DNA of 64,000 nt from an uncultured Lachnospiraceae bacterium (GCA_947588675.1 CANPYY010000001.1:62001-126000), one strand, 5' to 3'. Shown: positions 1-9,135, numbered from the stretch's first letter. Translations and numbers: made by a program. The notes: generated by a model not told the origin, from the letters alone.

Positions 1-1101
1 ATTTCAGGAAACACAAAAACATTAAGCCTGCTTTTACGCTCAGGAATAAATAACGCTATTGCGCTTCTGCTAAGGCGCAATAAAGTAAATCCCACACTTC
101 TGAAACAGGTTATTATTTCATGCAACAATACAATGCAGCATATACTTTTCGGTCTTGACTGCACTCCGCTTTCAGCATATCCTTTTAAATCGCAGAACAC
201 GGTATTTAAAACACGGCAATATAACAGTTTTTTCAATACAGATACTGCGCACGAATCTTTTATGGATAATTGTACGGCGACCATACATACAATAAGCTCT
301 TTTGCCTCATTTATAGGCGGCGACATAGTATCAGGGCTATACAGTCTCGAACCGTTTGAGCCGCAAAAAACTTTTCTGTTTCTGGACTTAGGCACAAATG
401 CGGAAATGGTTTTAGGAACCGGCGCACACATGATATGTACCTCTGCCGCCGCAGGCCCTGCATTTGAAGCAGCAAGCCTTTCCTGCGGATGCGCATATTC
501 TCCCGGAGCAATATACGATATTACCATAAACGCCGCCAAATCCGGAAATTACAATATAAAATACAAAACCATACAAAACAAAATCCCAACCGGAATATGC
601 GGAAGCGGTATATTAAAACTCATCTCACAGATGTTAAATACAGGTATCATTGATTCTTACGGTACCCTTTTGGAAGAATATTCACAGGATGGCTTTTTAG
701 TTGCAAAATCCTCCGGACATAATATCCGTATAACCCAGAAAGATATACGTGAAATCCAGCTTGCTATTTCGGCAATACGTACCGGAATTGACATATTGCT
801 GCAAAAAACAAGTCTTTCTGCCTCTGACATAGATACCGTATATATTTCCGGAAGCTTTGGCTCTGCTCTTAATTTCTATGACATACAAAACTTAAATATT
901 CTGAAACCGGAATGGCTAAACAATCCTGAAACAATAAAAATCTCCGGAAACACGTCTTTAAACGGCGCAATAAAATATTCATACGACAAATTTGCTGATT
1001 TTAAAATAAATAATCTTATATCACGGCTTGAAGAAATTATACTCGCAGGAGATGATTCCTTTAACAGTTTATTTATGGATAATATTAACTTTTCTATTTA
1101 A
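1..1101 (+). CDS. DUF4445 / RACo-like ASKHA-domain protein, 5' end outside window
   Basis: The reading frame is open from base 1, so the track start at 133 is internal; upstream codons give more family sequence before CNNTMQHILFGLD. The visible part resembles the C-terminal ASKHA ATPase domain of ferredoxin-like proteins that reductively reactivate corrinoid proteins (RACo/RamA, DUF4445). Supporting motifs are FLFLDLGTNAEMVL (nucleotide-binding loop), CTSAAAGPAFEAA, PTGICGSGIL and, near the end, VYISGSFGSALN. The usual N-terminal 2Fe-2S ferredoxin domain would lie outside the window, so whether it exists cannot be checked. The stop codon lies inside the convergent tad-locus gene, an 8-base overlap. 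The family is clear; the partner corrinoid enzyme is unknown. Confidence 0.8.
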   Translation: MSGNTKTLSLLLRSGINNAIALLLRRNKVNPTLLKQVIISCNNTMQHILFGLDCTPLSAYPFKSQNTVFKTRQYNSFFNTDTAHESFMDNCTATIHTISSFASFIGGDIVSGLYSLEPFEPQKTFLFLDLGTNAEMVLGTGAHMICTSAAAGPAFEAASLSCGCAYSPGAIYDITINAAKSGNYNIKYKTIQNKIPTGICGSGILKLISQMLNTGIIDSYGTLLEEYSQDGFLVAKSSGHNIRITQKDIREIQLAISAIRTGIDILLQKTSLSASDIDTVYISGSFGSALNFYDIQNLNILKPEWLNNPETIKISGNTSLNGAIKYSYDKFADFKINNLISRLEEIILAGDDSFNSLFMDNINFSI

Positions 1102-1555
1102 AAAAAGTTATTCCAGTCATTTTGTAATACAATACATTTGCAATTATTACACCTAAAACAAAAATCAAATCAGCCGCAAAAAAAGCTTTTTTATTATTCA
1201 TATTCTCCCCATATGACGTAATAATATTGTATATTCCATCTATTCCTTCATTATAAAAGGCGTCTTTTATATCTTTAACAAAATCATATACTTCCTTTTT
1301 TGCATATTTAAGCCTCGACGACAAAAAAATTATAAGCTCATAAATCTCCCTGTCGATATCCTTTTTGCATACGCCGTTTTTATTTTTTATAAAACGTATC
1401 TTTCTCCTGTCCGCATCATACTCAATATTTTCTATATTTACGGAAACTTCATTATTAGCATATCTGACGGCGCAGACAGCCTTAAATAATATGTATATAT
1501 CTTTTTCATCAGGCATATTCTGCATGATGAAATCACTAAAACACAGATAACTCAT
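1094..1555 (-). CDS. small C-terminally anchored membrane protein, last gene of tad operon
   Basis: A 153-residue protein of unrecognised family. The first 120 residues are soluble-looking, charged and partly helical. A single hydrophobic helix near the C-terminus (AADLIFVLGVIIANVLYY) is followed by a short tail, so it is probably membrane-tethered. Its ATG overlaps the stop of the upstream TadE-like gene by 4 bases, which implies translational coupling and a role linked to the Tad pilus. A DUF6382-like or other tad-associated protein is possible, but I cannot show that. Expression as part of the operon is an inference from the spacing. Confidence 0.65.
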   Translation of the reverse strand: MSYLCFSDFIMQNMPDEKDIYILFKAVCAVRYANNEVSVNIENIEYDADRRKIRFIKNKNGVCKKDIDREIYELIIFLSSRLKYAKKEVYDFVKDIKDAFYNEGIDGIYNIITSYGENMNNKKAFFAADLIFVLGVIIANVLYYKMTGITFFK

Positions 1556-1956
1556 TTTTCTGCTATTTTAATCCCCCTTATTATATTGCTGTAATCAGCA
1601 ATATAATATCTGCTTTCAATATTAAAGTCATCAAACATCTTTATACTGCATTTAAGCTTCGCATTGACAGTAATATTCATACTTCCGTACTTTACACGAA
1701 TACCTTCCATATTGCATACAAACAAATGATTTAAACACCTTTTTTCCAAAGCCGCTTCTGCTTTCTCCTCATATTCCTGCGCATTACATTTTACAGTATT
1801 ACCGCATTTTCTGCTTTCTTCTGCAATTTTACCTATCTCCATATACACATATGCCCTGTCATGCATGACAAACACCGTATATATAAGCACAATTATTATC
1901 ATTACACACATAGGAATAATCAATGCCGCCTCTACGGTAAGCGATGCCCTTTTCAT
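1552..1956 (-). CDS. TadE-like pseudopilin
   Basis: A 134-residue protein that begins MKRASLTVEAALIIP: a short basic leader followed by the SLTVEAA motif and one long hydrophobic helix (residues about 10-32), the standard TadE/prepilin-like arrangement with a processing site just before the helix. The rest is a small extracellular domain with three cysteines. A GGAGG ribosome site precedes the ATG. It sits 9 bases after the other TadE-like gene and overlaps the next gene by 4 bases. TadE/TadF-type pseudopilins are minor subunits needed for Tad pilus assembly; which of the two genes here is TadE and which TadF cannot be decided. Confidence 0.85.
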   Translation of the reverse strand: MKRASLTVEAALIIPMCVMIIIVLIYTVFVMHDRAYVYMEIGKIAEESRKCGNTVKCNAQEYEEKAEAALEKRCLNHLFVCNMEGIRVKYGSMNITVNAKLKCSIKMFDDFNIESRYYIADYSNIIRGIKIAEK

Positions 1957-1965
1957 AAAAACCTC

Positions 1966-2604
1966 CTAACCACACTTACTGCATACTCTCCTGTCATATA
2001 CCTCGTTTAACTTTACAGCCATTACATTCCTGGATATGGCTGTACATGTATCGGTAATATGATAGTGATTACCATATCGCGATATATACACCACCTTATC
2101 CGGTCCGGTAATATCATAATTTTTTCCAATACATTTCGTACACCTTCTGTACTTACTCCCGCTTTTATTTCTTTTATACCCGATATCCGAATATAAAACC
2201 TTTTCTGTGCTCACCTTAATATATGTACATGCGCTGTTTCTGTGGTATACGCTTCCATTTGCAGTTATATATACAATCTCCGAATCTTCTTCATCCGATA
2301 TATAATCCACTCCGGTAAAACGCCTCATATATACGCCCTGTTTTAACTTCAACTTAACAAGCGACAGCACCGGACATTCCATTTTCATAAAATAATTTCT
2401 ATAAAGCGTTATTTCTTCTTCATCGTTTTCTTCATGCAAATGCGTATATGATAAAGCAGCCACAGTCCTTGCTTCATTAACAAGTCCCTTTTGTATATTT
2501 TCCGCCGTCGAAAACCACATAATCATATATATAAGCGCAACTACAGAAAAGAAAAACAACGGAAATACAATTGCCGTTTCTACGGTAAGCGACGCTTTTT
2601 TCAA
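1966..2604 (-). CDS. TadE-like pseudopilin with two tandem Cys/His modules
   Basis: The track ORF starts at 2676 (GTG, poor ribosome site). I prefer the TTG at 2604, which lies 10 bases after AGGGG and gives a product starting LKKASLTVETAIVFP, matching the leader of the sister pseudopilin. Residues about 12-35 form the pilin-like helix. The C-terminal half holds two copies of one pattern: VYIT..GSVYHRNSACTYIK ... RRCTKC and VYIS..GNHYHITDTCTAIS ... RRVCSKC. Each is a beta-like start, YH, a lone Cys, then CxxC, which suggests a metal site or disulfide knot. Similar YHxxxC...CxxC elements occur at the C-termini of some secreted nucleases. Binding of zinc or of a surface ligand is inference. Length is 212 residues with the chosen start. 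Confidence 0.82.
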   Translation of the reverse strand: MKKASLTVETAIVFPLFFFSVVALIYMIMWFSTAENIQKGLVNEARTVAALSYTHLHEENDEEEITLYRNYFMKMECPVLSLVKLKLKQGVYMRRFTGVDYISDEEDSEIVYITANGSVYHRNSACTYIKVSTEKVLYSDIGYKRNKSGSKYRRCTKCIGKNYDITGPDKVVYISRYGNHYHITDTCTAISRNVMAVKLNEVYDRRVCSKCG

Positions 2605-2733
2605 TAGTCTGACACCCCTTTTATATATACGGATAAGCAGGTCTGCTGTTCGTTTTCCGTCGGCAAACACATCCACCTAAAGATATAAATATTAATAATC
2701 TCCTGCTTATCCGCATAAATCTGCATATATTAT

Positions 2734-4695
2734 TTATCTGTAATAATACTCTGTTTCTGACTCACAATAATATGGATAATTACACTCTATATACAGCTTT
2801 GCGCCATATGCTGCATTTTGAAACGAGAATAGATTTGAATATGCAAGCTTCATATTATACTGTATAATATCCATGCTTCTGCAAAGACATTTTTTCTTTC
2901 CCGACATACTCAAAAACAAATTCAGAAAATCAGAATACTTTGCGCCGGATTTATAGTTAATCCTTTCTGCCTTTTCGCTTATAAGTTTTTTATTAAACAG
3001 CGGTATTTCATGATATTCTATGTTCAGATTATCTTTCTTTTTTAAATAAGGTATTTTCTTTCCATTAAGCAGCGCGCTTACATCGACACAGGCATCTTCA
3101 TATGCCCAGCCTGCAAGTATAATATACTGGGTGCATCTTACCAGCGCATCCATCCCGGTAAACCCTACAATGGCTGCTGCCGAAGCATAGGCAAGATTTC
3201 TTTTTTCCCTGTCTGAAATAAGATATGCAAAAGACTCTCCCGTCCTTATAAGAATAATCTTATTTACTACTGACTCAATATTTTCCCTGTCGCTTTTTTT
3301 GCCGCTTATTATGTACTCCTTTTCATACGACAGAGCCTTTTTTGTGTCCGCCTGTTCGCCTGCATTCGTAAAATCGCTGAAATACTCGTTTATGTATAAC
3401 TCAAGGCGTATAATATCGTTAAGATTGGAGAACGAAATATCCGCTTTACATAAGTCCACATAATCGGACAGCTCCTCAGCTTTTTTAAAATCGGGATATA
3501 CGTTATCCTCTTTATCCTCCTCAGATATACCTTCATATATACGCGCCTCGCTTATACATGCTGACGATATTTCACTATCACCTGTAGGGAAAGATACAAT
3601 ACCGGAAGGATTGTTATCCAGATTTTCCACGGGATTATCTTCAGATTTTAAAGATAGCGTACTATAATCAAAATACAAATCCTTTATATGATATCCTTTT
3701 AACGCCGTCATGCACTCCAAAATATTATTTTCTGCATTTTTAAATCCATTAAGTATATCCAGATTTTCACCAAGTTTTTCTTTTATTCCCTTTACATCGC
3801 ATATACAGCTTTTCCGCATTTCATCCGATATATCTCCGTCAATATCCTCTGCAAGTTCATATGCCTGCTTTGTAACCCCGTAAAGTCCATCAACTTTTTT
3901 AAGGAACTTATCAAAGCCCTTATCAGAAATTTCTCCGCTGTCTTTACTCATTTTTTCCAGCTCGGCTGATATATTCCACTTACTGTCTTTTACTGCTTTC
4001 CAGACCTGCGGTGAATCTATCCCTGAAGATGCCTCTGAAATATTTTCCGTAACGCCCGACTTTACATATACTGTTTCGCACTTTATTTTTCCGTTTTTAA
4101 TATATATACCCTCGACCAGCCTGAGAAGTTTAAGTATACGCTCCTGTATATATGCATCCTCCGTTATATTTTCGGTTTCTGAAACCACATCGTCAAGAAT
4201 ACTGTCGCTCTCTGCGTATCCCGAAAATCCTTCGTTTATTTTCTGATACAGCGTATCGGCTGCTTTTTCACCAAGTGTATATACTATTCCATCCGTCATC
4301 TGCTCCATAACATTACCGTATCCGTTATCTGACGCATAATACTTTTCCACTACATCAAACCCGGATGGTTTTAGTTTTAAAAGCCCCGGCATATCTTTCT
4401 GGTTCTTAATAAAATACGAAAGAATATTGGCATCCATCGCATTATTATCACTATCCATGTAATATAAAAGCCTGTAATCCTCAAACAACGGCCTGTAAAA
4501 CTTTCCAAACTCTGACTCCGTTGAAATATCAAGACACCTCTTAATATTTGTCTTTTCCGCCTGATAACAAAGTATAGCGCATACCGCCATAAACAACATC
4601 ATTACAACCATAAATATAAGCGCCAAAAAAACTGTACTGCTGCCCTTTTTTACACATTTATAACCCTTTGCCCTTTTATTCAATAATCTCACCAC
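2734..4695 (-). CDS. DUF5702 protein of the tad locus (TadG-like)
   Basis: A 653-residue protein with one N-terminal membrane helix (residues about 19-47) preceded by the pilin-like stretch KKGSSTVFLALIF, then a long, acidic, lysine-rich extracellular domain with predicted coiled-coil stretches. The SSTVFLALIFMVVM opening and the position in the locus match the DUF5702 family found in clostridial Tad loci, where it appears to replace TadG. The track start is GTG at 4695, which overlaps the Flp gene by 20 bases. A TTG at 4683 preceded by GGTGAG is an equally good start. The role in pilus assembly is inferred from location. Confidence 0.75.
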   Translation of the reverse strand: MVRLLNKRAKGYKCVKKGSSTVFLALIFMVVMMLFMAVCAILCYQAEKTNIKRCLDISTESEFGKFYRPLFEDYRLLYYMDSDNNAMDANILSYFIKNQKDMPGLLKLKPSGFDVVEKYYASDNGYGNVMEQMTDGIVYTLGEKAADTLYQKINEGFSGYAESDSILDDVVSETENITEDAYIQERILKLLRLVEGIYIKNGKIKCETVYVKSGVTENISEASSGIDSPQVWKAVKDSKWNISAELEKMSKDSGEISDKGFDKFLKKVDGLYGVTKQAYELAEDIDGDISDEMRKSCICDVKGIKEKLGENLDILNGFKNAENNILECMTALKGYHIKDLYFDYSTLSLKSEDNPVENLDNNPSGIVSFPTGDSEISSACISEARIYEGISEEDKEDNVYPDFKKAEELSDYVDLCKADISFSNLNDIIRLELYINEYFSDFTNAGEQADTKKALSYEKEYIISGKKSDRENIESVVNKIILIRTGESFAYLISDREKRNLAYASAAAIVGFTGMDALVRCTQYIILAGWAYEDACVDVSALLNGKKIPYLKKKDNLNIEYHEIPLFNKKLISEKAERINYKSGAKYSDFLNLFLSMSGKKKCLCRSMDIIQYNMKLAYSNLFSFQNAAYGAKLYIECNYPYYCESETEYYYR

Positions 4696-4843
4696 TATTT
4701 ACGTCTATATTATTTAAAGCATTATTTACAATAGTGGTTATCTTATCTTTGAATATAAGCACAAGCGCTATAAGTATAACAAGTATCAATATAATTTCCA
4801 CAACACCTATTGCATCCTCATTACTCCAAAATTCTTTTAACAT
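4676..4843 (-). CDS. flp: Flp1-type Tad major pilin (missed by the ORF track)
   Basis: This is a 55-residue reading frame, below the track cutoff, read from the ATG at 4843. It begins MLKEFWSNEDAIGVVEIILI, then a continuous hydrophobic helix (about residues 12-31) and a short tail FKDKITTIVNNALNN. A charged short leader, Gly-Val-Val-Glu at the start of the helix (Glu5-type position) and small size are the marks of Flp1-like type IVb pilins. AGAAGGAAGGGG precedes the ATG. It lies between the tadB/C fusion and the DUF5702 gene, the expected place. Cleavage by the prepilin peptidase of this locus would probably occur at or near the Gly in the AIGVVE region. It should be the structural subunit of the pilus. 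Confidence 0.9.
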   Translation of the reverse strand: MLKEFWSNEDAIGVVEIILILVILIALVLIFKDKITTIVNNALNNIDVNSGEIIE

Positions 4844-4859
4844 AATTACCCCTTCCTTC

Positions 4860-6416
4860 TCATAAAGATATAATCGCCGGATACATTATAATTATTAACA
4901 CCAGTATAAACTGTAATATTATCGGGAAAAGAAGTTTGGACGAAGCTTCCTCACCCATACGTTTTATACTTTCCTTTCTCTGACCATAAGCATCAAGCGA
5001 ACTCATATTCAACTGCTCCAATATATATCTGTTTCCCTTTTTCAGATTGTGTACAAGTATTGCGCTAAGCTTCATATATGGTATAAGCCTTATACGCTGC
5101 CCGAATCTTTCATACACTACCGATTCCGGCGTTCCGCTTTTCAATTCCAAAAGCGACTTTTTCATTTCTTCATAAACATAATGCAAACCCGCTTTATTAC
5201 TGCTATTATTTTCCGTATAGTCATTCACAATCTTTTCCCATGCTCTTTTCATACTGCTGCCTGCTCCAATAAGAAGGCATATCCTGTTAATAACATCCGG
5301 ATAATCCAAAATCAACTGTTCATCCCTGTACTTTAATTTTCTATCTACTTCCTTTAATTTCATATACGGTATGGAAACTGCAACCGCTGCCGCAAAAAGC
5401 AATACATAAACAATATTTTTACCGCCGGACAACACGTCTGCCATAACAATTACGCCGGCTGCCGCAAGACCTGTCTTTGCATATGCAAACCATTCATTCC
5501 AGAATCTCCTGCACGCCTCATTCTGCGGAATATCAATGTATACTTTGGCAGCCTTTTTTGATATTTTATCAATAGTCCCGCCAAACCTGCCTTTTTTCAA
5601 TATCCTGTACAATCTGCAGAAATCTCCTGAAAAATGCTTTTTACCTGATGTTTTAATTTCTTTACTGCTTTCAAAGCTCATTATCTTTTTCGCAATATAA
5701 TATGATACTGCATAAATAACCAGACATATTGTCATTACAGCCTGACCGGCAATATTGCCATACATTACATCCATATATCCGGGAGAACATATTCCAAGAT
5801 ATATAAGCATCCCTACAGGCATTATGCACATAATCCTGTATTCCAGCTTTTTTCCTGAAATAAGCGTCCTTATTTCACCCTCTATTTCCCTTCTGTCGTG
5901 TATATTTTCCGCCGTCTGTTTTACTATTGAAATAATATTTCCCCCGCTTTTTCTTGCTACAATAATAATTTCCGAAAATGTATGAATATCGTCAATTCCG
6001 CTCCTTTTAGCAAAATCCATCAGTATACTCTCTATTTTACAGTTAAACTTAATTTTCCTGCATATATTACCTAATTCACAAAGTATATCCCTTTTATCAT
6101 CATAAAGCACAGACAGCTCCTTCTTAGCCTCGTAAAAAGAATTTTCCAGTGAATAACCTGTTATAAGCGCATTGGAAACACTTTCAAGCATTTCTTCAAA
6201 CCCGCACTCCAGCGCCCATTTTCTCTTTTCAATCCTGTTTCTTTTATAACCTTTCACAAATAATACCGACATGGGTACAATAATTGCAACAAATACAAAA
6301 ATGCTCCTGTAAAACAGAAATGATACAATGCCATCTGCAATTGCCGACATAACCAGTACCGCAATAAGTTCATATAACGACATGTTATATCTGTTATAAT
6401 CTACTTCACTGCCCAC
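4860..6416 (-). CDS. TadB-TadC fusion, Tad pilus inner-membrane platform
   Basis: The track ORF starts at 6440, but the GTG at 6416 has an AGAAAGGAAG ribosome site 6 bases upstream and gives a 518-residue protein; an ATG at 6383 is also possible. Two type II secretion F (T2SSF) domains are present in one chain. The first includes ECGFEEMLESVSNALITGYS and SGIDDIHTFSEIIIVARKSGGN. The second includes LDYPDVINRICLLIGAGSSM and the terminal membrane helices (ILQFILVLIIIMYP). Standard tad loci encode these as separate TadB and TadC proteins of about 300 residues each. The frame starts inside the tadA end, so translation is probably coupled. It should form the membrane platform on which TadA drives pilus assembly. 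Confidence 0.85.
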   Translation of the reverse strand: MGSEVDYNRYNMSLYELIAVLVMSAIADGIVSFLFYRSIFVFVAIIVPMSVLFVKGYKRNRIEKRKWALECGFEEMLESVSNALITGYSLENSFYEAKKELSVLYDDKRDILCELGNICRKIKFNCKIESILMDFAKRSGIDDIHTFSEIIIVARKSGGNIISIVKQTAENIHDRREIEGEIRTLISGKKLEYRIMCIMPVGMLIYLGICSPGYMDVMYGNIAGQAVMTICLVIYAVSYYIAKKIMSFESSKEIKTSGKKHFSGDFCRLYRILKKGRFGGTIDKISKKAAKVYIDIPQNEACRRFWNEWFAYAKTGLAAAGVIVMADVLSGGKNIVYVLLFAAAVAVSIPYMKLKEVDRKLKYRDEQLILDYPDVINRICLLIGAGSSMKRAWEKIVNDYTENNSSNKAGLHYVYEEMKKSLLELKSGTPESVVYERFGQRIRLIPYMKLSAILVHNLKKGNRYILEQLNMSSLDAYGQRKESIKRMGEEASSKLLFPIILQFILVLIIIMYPAIISL

Positions 6417-7648
6417 AAAACACTTCCTTTCTGCGCACATCCCGCCATCTGCCTTTCATACAGCTTATATGTTTTTTCCATAGCATTATCCGTCCTTACA
6501 AGCATTCCTGACTTATGCTCTTTTACGTCATTCCTATATCTGTACAACTGATTAAGCTGCAGGTCATTTTCTTTGTATATTACTTCCGATATATCAAACA
6601 CCTTTCGTGTTCCGTCGGATAGCCTGCCCAGATGAATCAGAATATCTAACGCTGAGCCTATTTGCCGTCTTACTGCTCCTGCAGGTATATCGCTTGCAAT
6701 AAGCACAAGCGTTTCAAGCCTGCTTATCATATCCTTCGGACTATTCGCATGTCCCGTGGAAATACTTCCGTCATGTCCTGTATTCATTGCCTGAAGCATA
6801 TCAAGCGCCTCCGCGCCTCTTACTTCGCCAACAATTATCCTGTCCGGTCTCATCCTCAAACTTGTTTTTATAAGTTCTCTTATAGTAACTTCATTTCTGC
6901 CTTCAAAATTAGCATTACGCGTTTCAAGCCTTACAAGATTTTCAATTCCCTGTATTTTAAGCTCCGCAGAATCTTCTATCGTAACCACTCTTTCACGTTT
7001 CGGTATATAATTTGAAAGCGCATTTAAAAAAGTTGTCTTTCCGCTCCCGGTTCCTCCGGATATGAAAATATTGTATCTGGCTTTAACAATATTTTTCAGA
7101 AAATCTGCAGCATCCTTAGTAAGCGTATTTAATCTGACCAGCTTTTCCAGAGTATAATCCTGTTTCGGAAACTTCCTTATTGTAACTATTGGTCCGTCTA
7201 TCGCTACAGGCGGCATGACAACATTTACACGCGAGCCGTCCGGCAGTCTTACGTCAACAATTGGAACAGACTCATTCACAATCCTGTTGTGCCCTGACAC
7301 AATATGCTGTATAACATCGGTCAGTTTTTCAACGGATTCAAATACTTTTTTATATCTGTACATCTCGTTATTTTTCTCGTAAAATATGTCGCACGCCCCA
7401 TTAATCATAATATCGGTAATGTCATCGTCCTCCAGAAGTTCAGATAAAATATCATAACCTGTAAGGGAATGTATAATATTACGTTTTAACCTGAGCTTTT
7501 CCTGAACGGGTACATAGTACGGATAATTTATAATTTCATCATCAATACATTCCAGAAGCCCTGCATCGTCATACGCCTCTTTTTCCCCAATGTCCTTTAA
7601 CACACGTTCGCTTATGACATTTTTAAGTAACAATATTTCATTTTTCAT
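6401..7648 (-). CDS. tadA: TadA/CpaF secretion ATPase of the Tad pilus
   Basis: A 415-residue hexameric secretion ATPase of the VirB11/CpaF type that powers pilus assembly at the inner face of the membrane. Visible elements are the N-terminal all-alpha region, ITDIMINGACDIFYE (typical CpaF entry motif), VNVVMPPVAIDGPIVTIRKF, Walker A ISGGTGSGKTTF, the Asp box VVTIEDSAEL, Walker B RIIVGEVRGAEAL and the His box TGHDGSISTGHANSP. All catalytic motifs appear intact. The gene starts 11 bases inside tadZ and ends inside tadB/C, so the block is translationally coupled. Length is normal for CpaF. Confidence 0.95.
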   Translation of the reverse strand: MKNEILLLKNVISERVLKDIGEKEAYDDAGLLECIDDEIINYPYYVPVQEKLRLKRNIIHSLTGYDILSELLEDDDITDIMINGACDIFYEKNNEMYRYKKVFESVEKLTDVIQHIVSGHNRIVNESVPIVDVRLPDGSRVNVVMPPVAIDGPIVTIRKFPKQDYTLEKLVRLNTLTKDAADFLKNIVKARYNIFISGGTGSGKTTFLNALSNYIPKRERVVTIEDSAELKIQGIENLVRLETRNANFEGRNEVTIRELIKTSLRMRPDRIIVGEVRGAEALDMLQAMNTGHDGSISTGHANSPKDMISRLETLVLIASDIPAGAVRRQIGSALDILIHLGRLSDGTRKVFDISEVIYKENDLQLNQLYRYRNDVKEHKSGMLVRTDNAMEKTYKLYERQMAGCAQKGSVLWAVK

Positions 7649-8579
7649 AACTTACCCATTTACTTCTCATATCCTGTCTTTCACTCCACCAGGCGGGAAG
7701 CTGTATTACCTTAATATCATTAATAAGCTGCTCACGTCCGTATACAGCCATGTCATGCCAAAGATGCTTTATTCTCATACTTCTTTCATCCATTACAGGC
7801 ATATGTATATCATTGCAATGCGCAAGAACGTCATAAACCGAATCACCCATAAACCCGGCATCAATAACAATCATGTCAAACTCATCAATAGCATCTATAC
7901 ATTCAAACAGCCTGTCCACATCATCCGATGAAATATCATACAAATCCCTGTAATGCTTTACTCCTGAAACAGATTTGTAACCCTCCTCATCATTAAGCAT
8001 TGCAAGAAGCCTGTATGAAGCAGATTTACTGCTTTCATGAATATAGTATATAAGCTCGCTTATCCCTTCCTTTATTTCACAGTCATGCTCTGTAAGCTCT
8101 GCCAGATTAATATAAAGTACCTTTTTCGTTCTTCCATATACTGCTGCAAGTTCACGCGCATACTGTTCCCTCTGTTCAGAAAAACAAGGTGAAAATATCC
8201 CCAGTACATAAAGGTTTTTATTGCCCGAACATTTATATAACTTACCCTCATCTTCTTCCGCAAATATGCCGTATATCTGTTTAATAATAGTATCTATACG
8301 CTGAAATTTATATACATAGGTATATTCGCTTTCTCCAACGTACTTTTCTTCTGAAAGTATTGCAACCTTTGATTTGTACAATAATTTTTCATGACCTGCA
8401 AACGCCGCATCTAACAATATTAAATCCACATGATTGTTTTTTTCATACCTGTCAAGCGCTTCCTTAGTATCAAATGTCTTTACCAGCATCCGTCCGCCTT
8501 CATTTCTAATGCAATAATCAGAAAACGCAGTAAGATAACGCTTGTCCTTTATACACAGAGAAACTATTCTTCTGCCCAT
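7638..8579 (-). CDS. tadZ: TadZ/CpaE-like pilus localisation protein with degenerate P-loop
   Basis: A 313-residue protein with a response-regulator-like N-terminal half (DLILLDAAFAGHE) and a MinD/ParA-like C-terminal half (VLYINLAEL, FDMIVIDAGFMGDSVYDVL), the TadZ/CpaE arrangement. These proteins mark the polar or surface site of the Tad machine. The position where Walker A should lie reads VLGIFSPCFSEQREQYA, with no GK[ST], so ATP binding in the usual way looks lost; the Walker B-like Asp remains. The assignment rests on fold pattern and position directly upstream of tadA. A strong GGAGAAGGAG site precedes the ATG. Confidence 0.8.
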   Translation of the reverse strand: MGRRIVSLCIKDKRYLTAFSDYCIRNEGGRMLVKTFDTKEALDRYEKNNHVDLILLDAAFAGHEKLLYKSKVAILSEEKYVGESEYTYVYKFQRIDTIIKQIYGIFAEEDEGKLYKCSGNKNLYVLGIFSPCFSEQREQYARELAAVYGRTKKVLYINLAELTEHDCEIKEGISELIYYIHESSKSASYRLLAMLNDEEGYKSVSGVKHYRDLYDISSDDVDRLFECIDAIDEFDMIVIDAGFMGDSVYDVLAHCNDIHMPVMDERSMRIKHLWHDMAVYGREQLINDIKVIQLPAWWSERQDMRSKWVSYEK

Positions 8580-8610
8580 AAATCACACTCCTTCTCCAAT
8601 TAAACCAACT

Positions 8611-9135
8611 TCAGATAAACCATCCGCAATAAACAGTAAAAAAACTTAAACCAATTGCTGCAGTAAAAGGAATTGCCGCATCTTTACCGTCACGTTCCCT
8701 GATATAATATGCTCCTATTGTTCCTGTCTTTATAATATTTCTGATATATTCAGCGAAATACTTCATACGATTTTTCAGATATCCAAAACGGATACAACGA
8801 ATAACAGATAATATACCACCGATAAATAGTGCCATAATAAATACTTTTATACTATAAACAGCACCGTAAAAGCCTCCTATAACCGATATAATCTTAATGT
8901 CTGCGGCTCCAATCATTTTAAAATAAAATAATATAAACAATAGAATTAAAGGAACAGATGCTCCAAAAATCCAGTACACAACCCCATATATACCGGAAAC
9001 CCTGATTCGTAAAAGCAGCCCTATGCACCAGCCCAATACAATTAACCTGTTTTCAACTTTAAGATGCATAATATCCTCAAACGCTGCAACTGCCAAAATT
9101 ATAGTAATGCAGCATATACCAAATAATTCTTTCAC
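8611..9135 (-). CDS. A24-family prepilin peptidase (TadV/CpaA)
   Basis: A 174-residue polytopic membrane aspartyl protease, first gene of the tad operon. The two catalytic aspartates are in AAFEDIMHLKVENRL (first) and KMIGAADIKIISVIGG, the second a GxGD-like motif in which Ala replaces the second Gly. The short length without an N-methylation domain fits the TadV/CpaA class rather than PilD. It should cleave the leaders of the Flp pilin and the two TadE-like proteins downstream. The start is GTG with a poorly spaced AGAAGG, so the first residues are uncertain. Confidence 0.88.
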   Translation of the reverse strand: MKELFGICCITIILAVAAFEDIMHLKVENRLIVLGWCIGLLLRIRVSGIYGVVYWIFGASVPLILLFILFYFKMIGAADIKIISVIGGFYGAVYSIKVFIMALFIGGILSVIRCIRFGYLKNRMKYFAEYIRNIIKTGTIGAYYIRERDGKDAAIPFTAAIGLSFFTVYCGWFI

